Shown piece after piece: positions 1 to 7,982 of a DNA stretch of 26,416 bases (position 1 is its first letter; each line of letters starts with the position of its first letter). Source of the DNA: NBML01 sp029939535 (GTDB lineage Bacteria > Desulfobacterota > Desulfobacteria > Desulfobacterales > Desulfobacteraceae). A program made the translations under genes and the position numbers. The stretch covers positions 1-26,416 of the forward strand of contig JAOZST010000037.1 in NCBI GenBank assembly GCA_029939535.1, read 5' to 3'. Below the pieces are notes generated by a model, which was given only the letters and a program-made list of their open reading frames with translations, was not told where the DNA came from and searched no databases.

Positions 1-72
1 CATTCACGCAGAACATAAAAGCAAGAAGTCTTCCCGGTAATAACACATATAGCCAATTGACATTTTGGCATA

Positions 73-102
73 AAAAAAGGACCTTGGAAAACTCCAAGAC
101 CC
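73..102 (-). terminator. Rho-independent terminator of tRNA-Pro
   Basis: On the minus strand, just after the tRNA-Pro gene, two 10-base arms (79-88 and 93-102) pair fully, with two G-U wobbles, around a 4-base loop. A run of U residues (73-78) follows. This is a standard intrinsic terminator ending the tRNA transcript. Confidence 0.85.
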
Positions 103-112
103 TCTTTGTTAT

Positions 113-189
113 TGGTCGGGACGGCAAGATTTGAACTTGCGACCACTTGTCCCCCAGACAAGTGCGCTACCAGACTGCGCTACGCCCCG
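113..189 (-). tRNA. tRNA-Pro (anticodon GGG)
   Basis: The minus strand folds as a complete cloverleaf. The acceptor stem begins CGGGGCG and pairs with the 3' CGTCCCG (one G-U pair), with discriminator A and a genome-encoded CCA at 113-115. The anticodon stem CTTGT/ACAAG encloses the loop CTGGGGG, which gives anticodon GGG and decodes CCC/CCU proline codons. The T arm carries the usual GTTCAAATC. It stands alone, with its own promoter at 204-232 and terminator at 73-102. Confidence 0.97.
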
Positions 190-203
190 ATTGAAACAAG
201 GGG

Positions 204-232
204 TATCTATCACTTCTTTTGACTGATGTCAA
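204..232 (-). promoter_or_regulatory. Sigma70-type promoter of tRNA-Pro
   Basis: The minus strand carries TTGACA (227-232), a 17-base spacer and TAGATA (204-209), ending about 15 bases before the tRNA 5' end. The consensus -35, ideal spacing and position make this the probable promoter. Confidence 0.65.
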
Positions 233-313
233 GAAAGAAGTGGGGGAAATCCAGCGTATCTAGTTTAAAATTATAATTTTTTTTATGAATATAATTTTAG
301 CATAAATCAGTTC

Positions 314-341
314 TTGACAAGATAGTACGCATACGTATGAT
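314..341 (+). promoter_or_regulatory. Sigma70-type promoter upstream of the activase remnant
   Basis: TTGACA (314-319) and TATGAT (336-341) are separated by 16 bases. A perfect 10-base palindrome, CATACGTATG (330-339), overlaps the -10 box and could be an operator. It points toward the broken activase gene about 180 bases downstream. The stretch 191-523 holds no gene I can support apart from this signal and a C-rich tract near 390. Confidence 0.5.
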
Positions 342-523
342 TTGGATCAAAACAATATAGGAGAAAAGTAAAAATTAATTATACCAGCCCCCCCCGGACC
401 CGGACTACCCGTATTATTTAATTTCCCGAGCAACACTTGCTGTCACCTCCTATTTAAAAAAAGGGTTTGCCTACAATTGGATTTACCTGTGCCTATACAC
501 CGATTCCTTTAGGAGAAAAACCA

Positions 524-775
524 ATGTATTTCCTTGGTATTGATATCGGTGGACAGGACAGCAAGGCAATAAGCCTTGATCCTGACGGGAATGTAATGGA
601 TTTTGCCATGAATGATAAATGCGCTGCTGGAACCGGCCGATTCCTGGAAGCCATGGCAAGGGCCCTGGAAGTGGATATCAATGAATTGGGAGATCTGGAC
701 AAGGGGGCAAACAAGCGATCTTGTTCTTAGCAGCATGTGCACTGTGTTTGCTGAAAATGAGGTGGTCCATTTAGT
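524..775 (+). pseudogene. Remnant of a CoA-substrate dehydratase activase (BadF/BadG/HgdC ATPase family)
   Basis: Intact members are about 260-residue ATPases with a [4Fe-4S] cluster at the dimer interface. They feed low-potential electrons into 2-hydroxyacyl-CoA dehydratases or benzoyl-CoA reductases. Here the ATG at 524 has a good ribosome site (AGGAG) and begins like a true family start (MYFLGIDIG). It then runs straight into the second phosphate motif GGQDSKAI, the cluster motif NDKCAAGTGRF and a helix. About 90-100 residues normally lying between the first and second DIG motifs are absent. The frame breaks near the G5 run at 703-707: removing one G restores the reading into SSMCTVFAENEVV, the second cluster-cysteine motif. 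Similarity stops near 775, so the C-terminal half is also lost. No dehydratase gene is nearby. The product is almost certainly non-functional. Confidence 0.85.
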
Positions 776-804
776 ATTCAGCATTTTAAGCACCACATCC
801 ATAC

Positions 805-1104
805 CTAACAAATGACCGGGGGTTCCTTGGCTTTAAAACTGCGGATATACCATGGGGCAGATTTGTATTCTAAATTTTTAAGGCCTTTTGTTTCCAGGGA
901 AGCCACGGCAAGCACAAAGGTGTGATAATCAATTTCAATATCCTGCCAGCCAAGGTATTTCAGGCGTTTGTTTGCCTGGCTGTGTGACATGTCCGGATTA
1001 ATCAAAAAAGCATTGACAAGGCTTCGTATGAAACCGGGGATTAAAGCGGTCTCAACACCATTTTCAACCAGTTTATGAATGAGTTTTTGATCAATCATCG
1101 TCAT
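805..1104 (-). CDS. Small protein of unknown function (99 aa)
   Basis: I do not recognise a named family. The product is a soluble, mixed alpha-type small protein. It has no signal peptide, no membrane segment and only one cysteine, at the C-terminal end. The start is ATG at 1104, preceded by AAGG at a suitable distance; a second in-frame ATG lies two codons later. The sequence mentions typical short helical blocks (DQKLIHKLVENG, then SHSQANKRLKYLGW) that could form a small helical or winged-helix-like fold, but this is a guess. Its 3' end lies right beside the decayed tail of the activase remnant on the other strand, so its C-terminus may have been altered by the same rearrangement. Confidence 0.6.
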   Translation of the reverse strand: MTMIDQKLIHKLVENGVETALIPGFIRSLVNAFLINPDMSHSQANKRLKYLGWQDIEIDYHTFVLAVASLETKGLKNLEYKSAPWYIRSFKAKEPPVIC

Positions 1105-1186
1105 GGTAATTGCCTTGGGTTAAATTGATTTTGAGGTAATTCAAAGAAAGAGAACTGTATTCAATTTAGATAGATAATAGTAAAAA

Positions 1187-1215
1187 TTGACAACCCAGTC
1201 AATCAGAATTAAAAA
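1187..1215 (+). promoter_or_regulatory. Candidate promoter of amrA
   Basis: TTGACA (1187-1192), a 17-base spacer and TAAAAA (1210-1215) lie about 85 bases before the amrA start. TTGAC and GTCAA form a short inverted repeat over the -35 box. The -10 box is weak. Confidence 0.4.
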
Positions 1216-1300
1216 AGGTTTCACTTTTCTATTATTCAAACCAATGGTATTGTCTTCCCAATACAAAAACTGGAGAAATACAGAAACTGGAGAAAAAATA

Positions 1301-1888
1301 ATGACCACAGTTATTTCCAAGAAAGAAAGCCTGGCTCTTTTAAAGCTTGCAAGGGAATATATTGCAGGGGAATTTGGGGGGAAAAGCCCTGATATAAAAG
1401 GCATTTCCAAGGAAATTTCCAGGGATGTTTTAAGACAAAAACGGGGTGTTTTTGTTACTCTTCACAAAAAAGGGGAACTCAGAGGATGCATTGGAAATAT
1501 TGAGCCAGTAAAAACACTTGAAAACGGTATCCGGGAAAATGCGATATATGCAGCATTTAAAGACAGCCGGTTTACACCCCTGACAATAGATGAACTTCCC
1601 AGGATTGATATTGAGATCAGTATCCTGACTCTGCCTGAAAAAATGATCTATAAAAATATCCAGAATCTGGTTTCCAATCTGGTTCCAGGTGTGGATGGCG
1701 TGATAATTGAAAAAGATCATCACAGGGCAACATTTTTGCCCCAGGTATGGGATCAACTCCCTGAACCCGAGGCTTTTCTAAGCCAACTTTGCACCAAGGC
1801 AGGCCTACCGGCAAGGGAGTGGGAAAAAGGAACCTTGACCCTTCATACCTATCAGGTTGTCTCTTTTGGAGAAACAGACAAAATTTGA
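1301..1888 (+). CDS. amrA: AmmeMemoRadiSam system protein A (AMMECR1 domain)
   Basis: The 195-residue protein is a full-length AMMECR1-domain protein, the A component of the AmmeMemoRadiSam set (AMMECR1, Memo and radical-SAM proteins). Diagnostic blocks are GVFVTLHKKGELRGCIG (about residues 49-65), the DSRFTPLT segment, and the GVDGVIIE and FLPQVW segments near residues 130-150. The molecular role of the family is not settled. The ATG at 1301 is chosen because GGAGA lies just upstream; an open frame extends back to 1187 but has no ribosome site. The usual B (Memo-like) and radical-SAM partners are not in the window, so the gene is an orphan here or its partners lie elsewhere. Confidence 0.88.
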   Translation: MTTVISKKESLALLKLAREYIAGEFGGKSPDIKGISKEISRDVLRQKRGVFVTLHKKGELRGCIGNIEPVKTLENGIRENAIYAAFKDSRFTPLTIDELPRIDIEISILTLPEKMIYKNIQNLVSNLVPGVDGVIIEKDHHRATFLPQVWDQLPEPEAFLSQLCTKAGLPAREWEKGTLTLHTYQVVSFGETDKI

Positions 1889-1955
1889 TCTTACAAAAAC
1901 CAGAATTTCATAAATCAGCAATTTATAAAATACAGCTGCCACAATCTACCTAATT

Positions 1956-2561
1956 TCATGATGAGATCAATTCCAGGGCCAATTCAGACCACAGTTCCAT
2001 ATTTAATTGAATCAAATCACTTGTATTAGTCCATTGGAACATGGAAAGTTCAGGGCCTGGGGAATAAGCCCCTGGAGTCTTGGTGAGAATCCTGAACACT
2101 GCACCTAAATGCACCTTGCCTACACTGGTAATATCTTCGCTGATAATTCCAGAGAACTCTGCCATATCCTGGTCTGGCCTTTTGAACAACTCCTCTTCCA
2201 GCTCCCGTTCCATCCCGGACATCAGAATATCCTTGAATGAAGATTGCTGATTCTGCTGATCAACCGGGTTGATATGCCCCCCAATTCCCAGGGACCAGAG
2301 GTCATGGAGCCGTTCTTCGCTTCCCTGGCGGTTATAAATGGCTGTCCTTTCCAGGTCATGGGTCTGTAAAACAATATAGGGAATCACCTGCTTTAAAGTT
2401 GAATCATTTTCCGCCTCAAAACGATTTACAAATTCAAAACCACTCAAGGTGCATTGTTCAATAAATTTCCCAAGATCCATGGGCACAATACTTTTTTCTG
2501 CCACCCATGACCCGGGCAGACGATCTCGATGGATGCACAATATTTTTTCTTTTTTATTCAT
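1956..2561 (-). CDS. Nudix-superfamily protein (phosphohydrolase-like)
   Basis: The 201-residue soluble protein shows a Nudix-type core. GIGGHI is at residues 92-97 and a helix RELEEEL at 119-125 matches the REUXEE part of the Nudix box. The spacing between the glycine loop and the RE helix is longer than the canonical 23-residue box, so the catalytic loop carries an insertion. Nudix enzymes hydrolyse nucleoside diphosphates linked to another group; the substrate here cannot be read. The ATG at 2561 is preferred over a TTG two codons upstream because AAGGA lies 8 bases before it. It converges with amrA and has no obvious partner gene. Confidence 0.7.
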   Translation of the reverse strand: MNKKEKILCIHRDRLPGSWVAEKSIVPMDLGKFIEQCTLSGFEFVNRFEAENDSTLKQVIPYIVLQTHDLERTAIYNRQGSEERLHDLWSLGIGGHINPVDQQNQQSSFKDILMSGMERELEEELFKRPDQDMAEFSGIISEDITSVGKVHLGAVFRILTKTPGAYSPGPELSMFQWTNTSDLIQLNMELWSELALELISS

Positions 2562-2750
2562 AAACAATATCCTTGAATAATAGTTGGCACATCAGGCCTT
2601 TTACCATAATTTCCATTGAAAGAAAAAGAAATCTATTTTCCCTATACAAACACAGGTAAAAACAGATATGGATAAGGCAATTTTCATGGTGATTTTTATT
2701 TTTCCATGGTATTTGAGACATAAGATATAAACCACTAAAAGGAAATTTTC

Positions 2751-3707
2751 ATGTTATTTTTAAATAAAAAAGATATAGGAAAAATTGGGCAGGAAGTAAT
2801 TCAAAATGCAGTTAAAAAAGCCTATGAACTTATTTTGGACAAATCCTATAACATGCCTGATCGAATGCATGTGGGAGACGGGCAAAACACACTTTTGCTT
2901 ATGCCCTGTTTTACCAAAGAATTTTTCGCAACAAAACTGGTCTCTGTTTTTCCCAATGCCAATGAATTTGATCAGCCTGCTGTTAATGGAGTTATGGTCC
3001 TGTCAGATAACAAAAGCGGCCAGCCCCTGGCCATAATGGATGGTGCTGCCATCACAGCGGAAAGAACCGGGGCCGTGGGAGGATTGGGAGTATCTTTGCT
3101 GACAGAGCCAAACCTTGAAACAGCAGGCATCCTCGGAGCTGGGGTCCAGGGACTCAGCCAGGCAAGATACCTTCTATTTAACCGGAAAATAAAAAAATTA
3201 TGGGTTGGAGATCTTAATTTAGAAGCAGCCGAAAACATGGCGGCAATCCTTAAAAAAGAATTTCCCCTGGTAATCTATGGGGTCACAAAAGACTCTGAAA
3301 CCCTGGTAAAGGAATCCCAGCTCGTTATTGCAGCCACCACCAGCACCCAGCCTTTATTTAAAGATGATAAAGCCCTTGTAAAAGGAAAAACATTTATTTC
3401 CATTGGGTCTTTCAGGCCTGACATGAAGGAATTTCCAGATGCAGTTATTTTAAATGTTGATCATGTATATGTGGATACTTTATTTGCAGCAAAAGAATCC
3501 GGAGATATTTGTATTCCCCTGGAAAACAAAATTATAAAACCTGAAAAAATAAATTCCTTTGCAGATCTGGTTGGTACACAAATACCATTGAAAAATAAAA
3601 CCTGTTTCTTTAAATCAGTGGGCATGGCATTGTTTGATCTGACAGTGACGTCTGCTGTTTATGAACTGGCTTTAAAGGAAAACATCGGCCAGACACTTGA
3701 TTTTTAA
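2751..3707 (+). CDS. Ornithine cyclodeaminase / mu-crystallin family oxidoreductase
   Basis: The 318-residue cytosolic enzyme has the family layout. An N-terminal substrate part carries R38, K62 and R105 (in TAERTGA), at positions like the substrate-binding Arg/Lys/Arg of ornithine cyclodeaminase. It is followed by a Rossmann domain with GAGVQG at 129-134, and D224 in the SIGSFRPD block resembles the catalytic Asp. The family includes ornithine cyclodeaminase (ornithine to proline plus ammonia), alanine dehydrogenase and imine reductases. I cannot assign the substrate. The start is ATG at 2751 with AAGGA at the right spacing. It is transcribed alone, and tRNA-Gly lies convergent downstream. 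Confidence 0.85.
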   Translation: MLFLNKKDIGKIGQEVIQNAVKKAYELILDKSYNMPDRMHVGDGQNTLLLMPCFTKEFFATKLVSVFPNANEFDQPAVNGVMVLSDNKSGQPLAIMDGAAITAERTGAVGGLGVSLLTEPNLETAGILGAGVQGLSQARYLLFNRKIKKLWVGDLNLEAAENMAAILKKEFPLVIYGVTKDSETLVKESQLVIAATTSTQPLFKDDKALVKGKTFISIGSFRPDMKEFPDAVILNVDHVYVDTLFAAKESGDICIPLENKIIKPEKINSFADLVGTQIPLKNKTCFFKSVGMALFDLTVTSAVYELALKENIGQTLDF

Positions 3708-3748
3708 AATAATTAGCAAAATATTTGATTTGCAGGGAAAGAAAAAAA

Positions 3749-3823
3749 TGGAGCGGGAAACGGGAGTTGAACCCGCGACTTCGACCTTGGCAAGGTCGCA
3801 CTCTACCACTGAGTTATTCCCGC
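3749..3823 (-). tRNA. tRNA-Gly (anticodon GCC)
   Basis: The minus strand gives a full cloverleaf. The acceptor is GCGGGAA/TTCCCGC with discriminator T, and CCA is encoded at 3749-3751. The anticodon stem CGACC/GGTCG closes the loop TTGCCAA, giving anticodon GCC. The T loop GTTCAACTC is normal. A T-run follows the gene but I see no strong hairpin. Confidence 0.97.
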
Positions 3824-3840
3824 TCAGCAAAAGTGTGCTT

Positions 3841-3869
3841 TTTCTACTTTAAAACCATGTCCTTGTCAA
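3841..3869 (-). promoter_or_regulatory. Promoter of tRNA-Gly
   Basis: The minus strand has TTGACA (3864-3869), 17 bases, then TAGAAA (3841-3846), ending 17 bases before the tRNA 5' end. The -35 box is perfect and the -10 box moderate. The layout matches the tRNA-Pro promoter in this window. Confidence 0.55.
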
Positions 3870-3911
3870 GAACATATTAAAAATTAGTTTACAAATAATG
3901 GAAAAATAAAA

Positions 3912-4955
3912 ATGAAGAATGTACTGGTCACAGGGGGAGGCGGTTTTCTGGGAAAGGTTATTGTACGAAAACTGCTTCAAAAAAGGCTAAAGGTCACTTC
4001 TTTTTCCCGTCAATGGTATCAAGATCTTGATGACATGGGTGCTGCACAGATCCAGGGTGACCTGTCCGATAAAACCGTTGTCATAAAGGCATTACAAGGC
4101 ATGGACACGGTTTTCCATGTAGCGGCAAAGCCTGGGATATGGGGAGACTTTGAGACCTATTATTCAGCCAATGTCCAGGGAACCAAGAACGTTATAGAGG
4201 CTTGCCTCACAAACAAGGTTGAATGCCTGATCCATACCAGTTCCCCCAGTGTGATTTTTAACGACTCAGACATGGAAAATGTGGATGAGTCCGTGCCCTA
4301 TCCTGATACTTATCTGGCTCCCTATCCCGAGACAAAGGCCATGGCTGAAAAACTGGTTGTAAAGTCTGCTAAAAAGGGATTGCCTGCCATCATTCTCAGG
4401 CCTCACCTGATCTGGGGGCCTGAAGACAACCACATGGTTCCCGGCATTATCTCCAGGGCCAAACGTCTGAAAAGGATCGGCCCTAAAAATGATCTGGTTG
4501 ATTTCATTTATGTGGACAATGCAGCTGATGCCCATATCCTTGCAGCTGAAAAACTTTTGGCCAGTCCCTGTCTTTCCGGAAATATATATTTTATCAGCCA
4601 GGATGAACCCATTTCAAAATGGGTAATGGGTAATGCCTTTCTTGATGCTGCAGGGCTGCCGCCCATTAAAGGACAGGTTTCTGCCAGAACCGCCTATGCA
4701 GCTGGCTGGCTGTTTGAAGTTATTTATAAAACATTTGGCATAAAAAAAGACCCTCCAATTACCAGGTTTGCCGCCAAAGAGGCAGCAACATCCCATTGGT
4801 TTGACATATCCAGGGCAAAAAAGGATCTTGGATATGCACCTGCAATCTCAACCAAAGAAGGGCTTAAACGATTAAAAATATGGCTTGATGGGGAAGGGAG
4901 GCAGCTTTATATCCTTAAAAACTCCTCTGGAGAACGGAAATTAAAAGATATTTAG
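3912..4955 (+). CDS. OleD-like NAD(P)-dependent extended short-chain dehydrogenase (3-beta-HSD family)
   Basis: The 347-residue protein is a full-length extended SDR. The Rossmann motif TGGGGFLG is at residues 7-14, an acidic binding-loop segment QGDLSD is near 48-53, and the catalytic YxxxK is Y138/K142 in PYPETK, with the upstream serine in HTSSPSV (109-113). The blocks VFHVAAKPGIWG, SSPSVIF, LRPHLIWGP and VDFIYVDNAADAH closely resemble OleD, the 2-alkyl-3-oxoalkanoate reductase of long-chain olefin synthesis, and related sterol dehydrogenases. No oleA, oleB or oleC gene is in the window, so a role in hydrocarbon synthesis is only a possibility. The gene is a single transcription unit. Its upstream ribosome site is weak, and its C-terminal tail is probably flexible. 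Confidence 0.8.
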   Translation: MKNVLVTGGGGFLGKVIVRKLLQKRLKVTSFSRQWYQDLDDMGAAQIQGDLSDKTVVIKALQGMDTVFHVAAKPGIWGDFETYYSANVQGTKNVIEACLTNKVECLIHTSSPSVIFNDSDMENVDESVPYPDTYLAPYPETKAMAEKLVVKSAKKGLPAIILRPHLIWGPEDNHMVPGIISRAKRLKRIGPKNDLVDFIYVDNAADAHILAAEKLLASPCLSGNIYFISQDEPISKWVMGNAFLDAAGLPPIKGQVSARTAYAAGWLFEVIYKTFGIKKDPPITRFAAKEAATSHWFDISRAKKDLGYAPAISTKEGLKRLKIWLDGEGRQLYILKNSSGERKLKDI

Positions 4956-4987
4956 GATTATTGTTGTAATATTATGACCTTGGAATA

Positions 4988-5851
4988 TTAGGGCGTTGTA
5001 ATATTAAAAAATTCTTTTATCTCCCCTTCCCTGCGCTGGAGCTGGTCAATGGTCAGGCGCAGGATAGATTCATTCACCCCAATTTTTTTTGAAGCATTTT
5101 TAATGGTTACAGGCACTGGATTGCAACTGTGCCCGATTCCTGCTTTTTGTGTTAAATAGTCTGCAAGATTTATTATCATGGCTTGATGTCTGAATTTTAC
5201 AGGAGAAGACTCTGGGGTGTGATGAAACCGAACCGGAATCATAATGGATTGGGGGAAATTCCATCGTTTCATCAACAGGGCGGACAACATGGCATGGTCC
5301 AGCTTAAAAACAGCATTTTCAGCAAAATATAATGGCTTTTTATTCTCCATTGCAAACTGCCTTACCTTTAAATACTCCTCTTTAAAATACATGGAAAAAA
5401 TAATCTTTCCCATGTCATGGAGAAGAGCAGGTATAAAGATTTTGTTTGCAATGGCAGGATTTGTTCTTTTGGCCAGCTCCTTGGATACGGTTGCAACCCC
5501 AATGCCATGTATCCACAGAGCTTTCAAATCCAGGGTTAATTTTGATTTCTCCATAACAGCCGAAAGAACCCCCATGCCAAGGGCAATACCGATAATCTCA
5601 TCGAACCCAATTATAGTGATGGAGCGTTTTATGGTTTCAACTTTTGTCTTTTGGGCATAATAAATTGAATTGGAAAGCCTTAACAGCTTGTTGGTCATTC
5701 CCTGATCATAGGAAATAACATCTGCAAGTTCTGCAGTCGTGGTTTTTTTATTGGATGCCGCACTTATGATTCGGTCTATAACCACAGGGAGTGTTGGTAT
5801 ATCACTCTCCTTTTTCTGGACCATTTTAAGAATTTCAGTTTTTACGTCCAT
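4988..5851 (-). CDS. HDOD-domain signalling protein
   Basis: The 287-residue cytosolic protein is nearly all HDOD domain. Family blocks are IPTLPVVIDRI (about 18-28), ISYDQGMTNKLLRLSNS (46-62) and the SITIIGFDEI helix. It keeps H115 and the H145-D146 pair in LLHDMGKI, residues often degenerate in HDOD proteins, so metal binding is conceivable. HDOD proteins act in signal transduction, motility and stress control, usually without proven enzyme activity. The ATG at 5851 follows AAGGA. It lies 27 bases downstream of fxsA on the same strand and may be the last gene of that run. No fused receiver, GGDEF or EAL domain is present. Confidence 0.85.
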   Translation of the reverse strand: MDVKTEILKMVQKKESDIPTLPVVIDRIISAASNKKTTTAELADVISYDQGMTNKLLRLSNSIYYAQKTKVETIKRSITIIGFDEIIGIALGMGVLSAVMEKSKLTLDLKALWIHGIGVATVSKELAKRTNPAIANKIFIPALLHDMGKIIFSMYFKEEYLKVRQFAMENKKPLYFAENAVFKLDHAMLSALLMKRWNFPQSIMIPVRFHHTPESSPVKFRHQAMIINLADYLTQKAGIGHSCNPVPVTIKNASKKIGVNESILRLTIDQLQRREGEIKEFFNITTP

Positions 5852-5878
5852 CTATTCCTTTTGACCAAATCTAAAAAA

Positions 5879-6274
5879 TTAATGAAACCGGGTAATATTT
5901 ATATTTCCCCTGGATTGCATTTCATCAAATTTTTTCCTGAGAAACCTTTTAAACCTGTTTCGTGTCACCGGCCAGAGCAGCAGCAGCCCAAATACATCTG
6001 TCATAAGTCCTGGAGTTATCAACACAAGTCCGGCTATCAAAATGATCAAAGCATCCATGAGATCCTCTGCCGGCATAAGGCCCTGTTGAAGGTTCATCCT
6101 AACCTTGAGCATGGTGTTCATACCCTCCATGCGGGCAAGCCAGGCACCTGCAAATCCAGTCAATATTACCAGTAGAATAGTATTGAAACCTCCTATAATT
6201 GTCCCTACTTTTATTAAAAGATAAAGTTCAATAACCGGTATGAGTGTAAAACATAAAAAAAGTCGAAGCAGCAT
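5879..6274 (-). CDS. fxsA: FxsA family inner-membrane protein
   Basis: The 131-residue membrane protein matches FxsA, which in E. coli relieves exclusion of phage T7 by the F plasmid when overproduced. Its normal role is unknown. Visible features are an N-terminal hydrophobic helix (about 1-25, with the conserved P-x-x-E-L in IPVIELYL), a second helix (28-48) with the GxxGAWLAR turn, and a hydrophobic hairpin LIAGLVLITPGLMTDVFGLLLL, followed by a basic tail RNRFKRFLRKK. The length is close to family normal before the variable tail. The ATG at 6274 has GGGAG seven bases upstream. It sits 69 bases after speB in the same direction. Confidence 0.88.
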   Translation of the reverse strand: MLLRLFLCFTLIPVIELYLLIKVGTIIGGFNTILLVILTGFAGAWLARMEGMNTMLKVRMNLQQGLMPAEDLMDALIILIAGLVLITPGLMTDVFGLLLLWPVTRNRFKRFLRKKFDEMQSRGNINITRFH

Positions 6275-6343
6275 TTTATTTCTCCCAAAGGGGTTTATAT
6301 CTGTTTGAATAATGATACTGGAACCATCTTTGTCAAGCTAAAA

Positions 6344-7264
6344 CTAAAGCGCCTTGTCAGCTGAAATCCTGCCGACCAGTTCTTTGAGAAGCTTGGCAGC
6401 CACCATGGCAGTAACTGACCCATAATCCCGTTCAGGATTATATTCCACGATATCACCTCCAATAATATTGCCCTTTACCTGATGAATGATATCAATTACC
6501 TGGCGGGTGGTAAAACCTCCTGGCTCATGGTGGGAAACACCCGGTGCAAATGCCGGATCCAGGCAGTCCATATCAATGGAAAGATAGACAGGGCCCTGAA
6601 ATTCCATCTTTTTGAGCCATTCAGTTCCATCTTTCATTTCCATAACTTCAACGCCCAGCCTTTCTGCCTGGGTTCTCTGATGGCCGTTGATAGTTCTGAT
6701 TCCTGCCTGGACAAGGCGTTTGGCCATTTTCTTCTCCATTATCCTGGCAAAGGGGCATGCATGGGAAAAAGGATTGTTATCAAGGGTATCGTAGAGATCT
6801 GGGTGGGCATCCAAATGTAAAATATTCAGGGAGTCATAATTATCTGCAAAGGCTTTAAAAACAGGGAATGTAATTGAATGATCTCCACCCAGGGAAATTA
6901 TTCCGGCTCCTTTTTTAAGAAGTGTGTCCACGATATTGGTAATGGCATTAAAGCCAGATGTAGTATCAGCACAGTCCAGATCCCCCATATCATACAGGCT
7001 GCTTATACTGCCCAGGTCAATACCATGTTCTGTCCATAGGTTGGATGAATCGGAAAAATAGTTTTCCCGTATCCGGGAAGGAGCCAGTGCCGGGCCTCTT
7101 CTAAAAGAGCTGTTGGCATCAAAAGGGATACCAAGAACACAGATACTTTCCTGGTCAATGGTATAATTATCTCTATTATAATGGCCAATGGGGTCAGAAT
7201 TACTGGAAAACTGACTAAAGGACTCCTGGCTAATGGACTTTAGATAAGGGATAAATGATTTCAT
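6344..7264 (-). CDS. speB: Agmatinase/arginase-family ureohydrolase
   Basis: The 306-residue enzyme carries all manganese-binding motifs of the ureohydrolase family: GGDHS (126-130), DAHPDLYD (152-159) and SIDMDCLDP (229-237, with D231 and D233). APGVSHHEPGG follows, with the glutamate typical of the agmatinase active site. Agmatinase splits agmatine to putrescine and urea, on the route from arginine to polyamines. Guanidinobutyrase or another guanidino substrate cannot be excluded. No arginine decarboxylase gene (speA) lies in the window. The start codon at 7264 lies inside the 3' end of aat (35-base overlap), so translation is probably coupled; the ribosome site itself is weak. Confidence 0.85.
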   Translation of the reverse strand: MKSFIPYLKSISQESFSQFSSNSDPIGHYNRDNYTIDQESICVLGIPFDANSSFRRGPALAPSRIRENYFSDSSNLWTEHGIDLGSISSLYDMGDLDCADTTSGFNAITNIVDTLLKKGAGIISLGGDHSITFPVFKAFADNYDSLNILHLDAHPDLYDTLDNNPFSHACPFARIMEKKMAKRLVQAGIRTINGHQRTQAERLGVEVMEMKDGTEWLKKMEFQGPVYLSIDMDCLDPAFAPGVSHHEPGGFTTRQVIDIIHQVKGNIIGGDIVEYNPERDYGSVTAMVAAKLLKELVGRISADKAL

Positions 7265-7982
7265 TGTTTTTTGCTTTCAAGGGAAAAGGGTATAAAGATT
7301 GTTTTGGATTCCAGATATTGGAATCCATTTTTCTGGCAACAGAATTTTTTATTTTTTTTAAAAAACTATCTCTGGAGATTTCAACAGCTCCCATTTTAAG
7401 AAGATGATCTGTGGTAACCTGGCAGTCAATCAAATCAAAACCATGAAATGTTAAATGATGTGCAAGTGCCACAAGAGCAATCTTGGAGGTATCGGTTTCA
7501 AAGCTGAACATGGATTCCCCAAAAAAAGAGCCCCCGACACAAACCCCGTAAAGACCTCCTACCAGTCTATCCTGATGCCAGATTTCAACGGAATGGGCAT
7601 ACCCAATTTCATGGAGTTTGATGTAGGCATATATCATTTCATCCACCAGCCAGGTTCCATGTTCGCCTGAACCCCTTGGTTTTGAACAGGATACAATGGT
7701 TTGTTCAAAGGCATTGTCCATTGTAATCCTGAAAGGAACTTTTTTTATCTTTTTTTTCAGACTCCTGGAAATTCTAAGGCTTCCAGGAAACAATACCAGC
7801 CTTGGGTCTGGAGACCACCACAAAATGGGTTCATTATCTGAAAACCATGGGAAAATACCGTTTTGATAGGCAAGCAAAAGCCTTTTGGTGCAAAGATCTC
7901 CTCCAATGCAGAGGAGACCGTCAGACCTTGCAAGCCATGGTGGCGGGAATTCAATTTTTTCTGATAACCTGAAAAGGGGCAT
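7230..7982 (-). CDS. aat: Leucyl/phenylalanyl-tRNA-protein transferase
   Basis: The 250-residue cytosolic enzyme moves Leu or Phe from its tRNA to proteins with N-terminal Lys or Arg (rarely Met), creating a primary N-degron for ClpS/ClpAP. Family hallmarks are GGDL (27-30), NGIFPWF (41-47), WWSPDPR (55-61) and the acetyltransferase-like core with GGLYGVCVGGSFFGESMFS and the LIDCQ segment. The length is normal, slightly longer than E. coli Aat. The ATG at 7982 directly follows the clpA stop codon (TGAATG, no gap), so translation is likely coupled to clpA. It is placed directly behind its degradation partners clpS and clpA. Confidence 0.96.
   Translation of the reverse strand: MPLFRLSEKIEFPPPWLARSDGLLCIGGDLCTKRLLLAYQNGIFPWFSDNEPILWWSPDPRLVLFPGSLRISRSLKKKIKKVPFRITMDNAFEQTIVSCSKPRGSGEHGTWLVDEMIYAYIKLHEIGYAHSVEIWHQDRLVGGLYGVCVGGSFFGESMFSFETDTSKIALVALAHHLTFHGFDLIDCQVTTDHLLKMGAVEISRDSFLKKIKNSVARKMDSNIWNPKQSLYPFPLKAKNNEIIYPLSKVH

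Noticed and set aside
1187..1300. Upstream extension of amrA to 1187
   Set aside because: The extension has no ribosome site and adds a segment absent from the family; ATG 1301 has GGAGA in place.
4963..5006. Direct repeat GTTGTAATATTA at the 3' end of the HDOD gene as a mobile-element footprint
   Set aside because: Two 12-base AT-rich copies, one inside the HDOD coding end; no other element signs.
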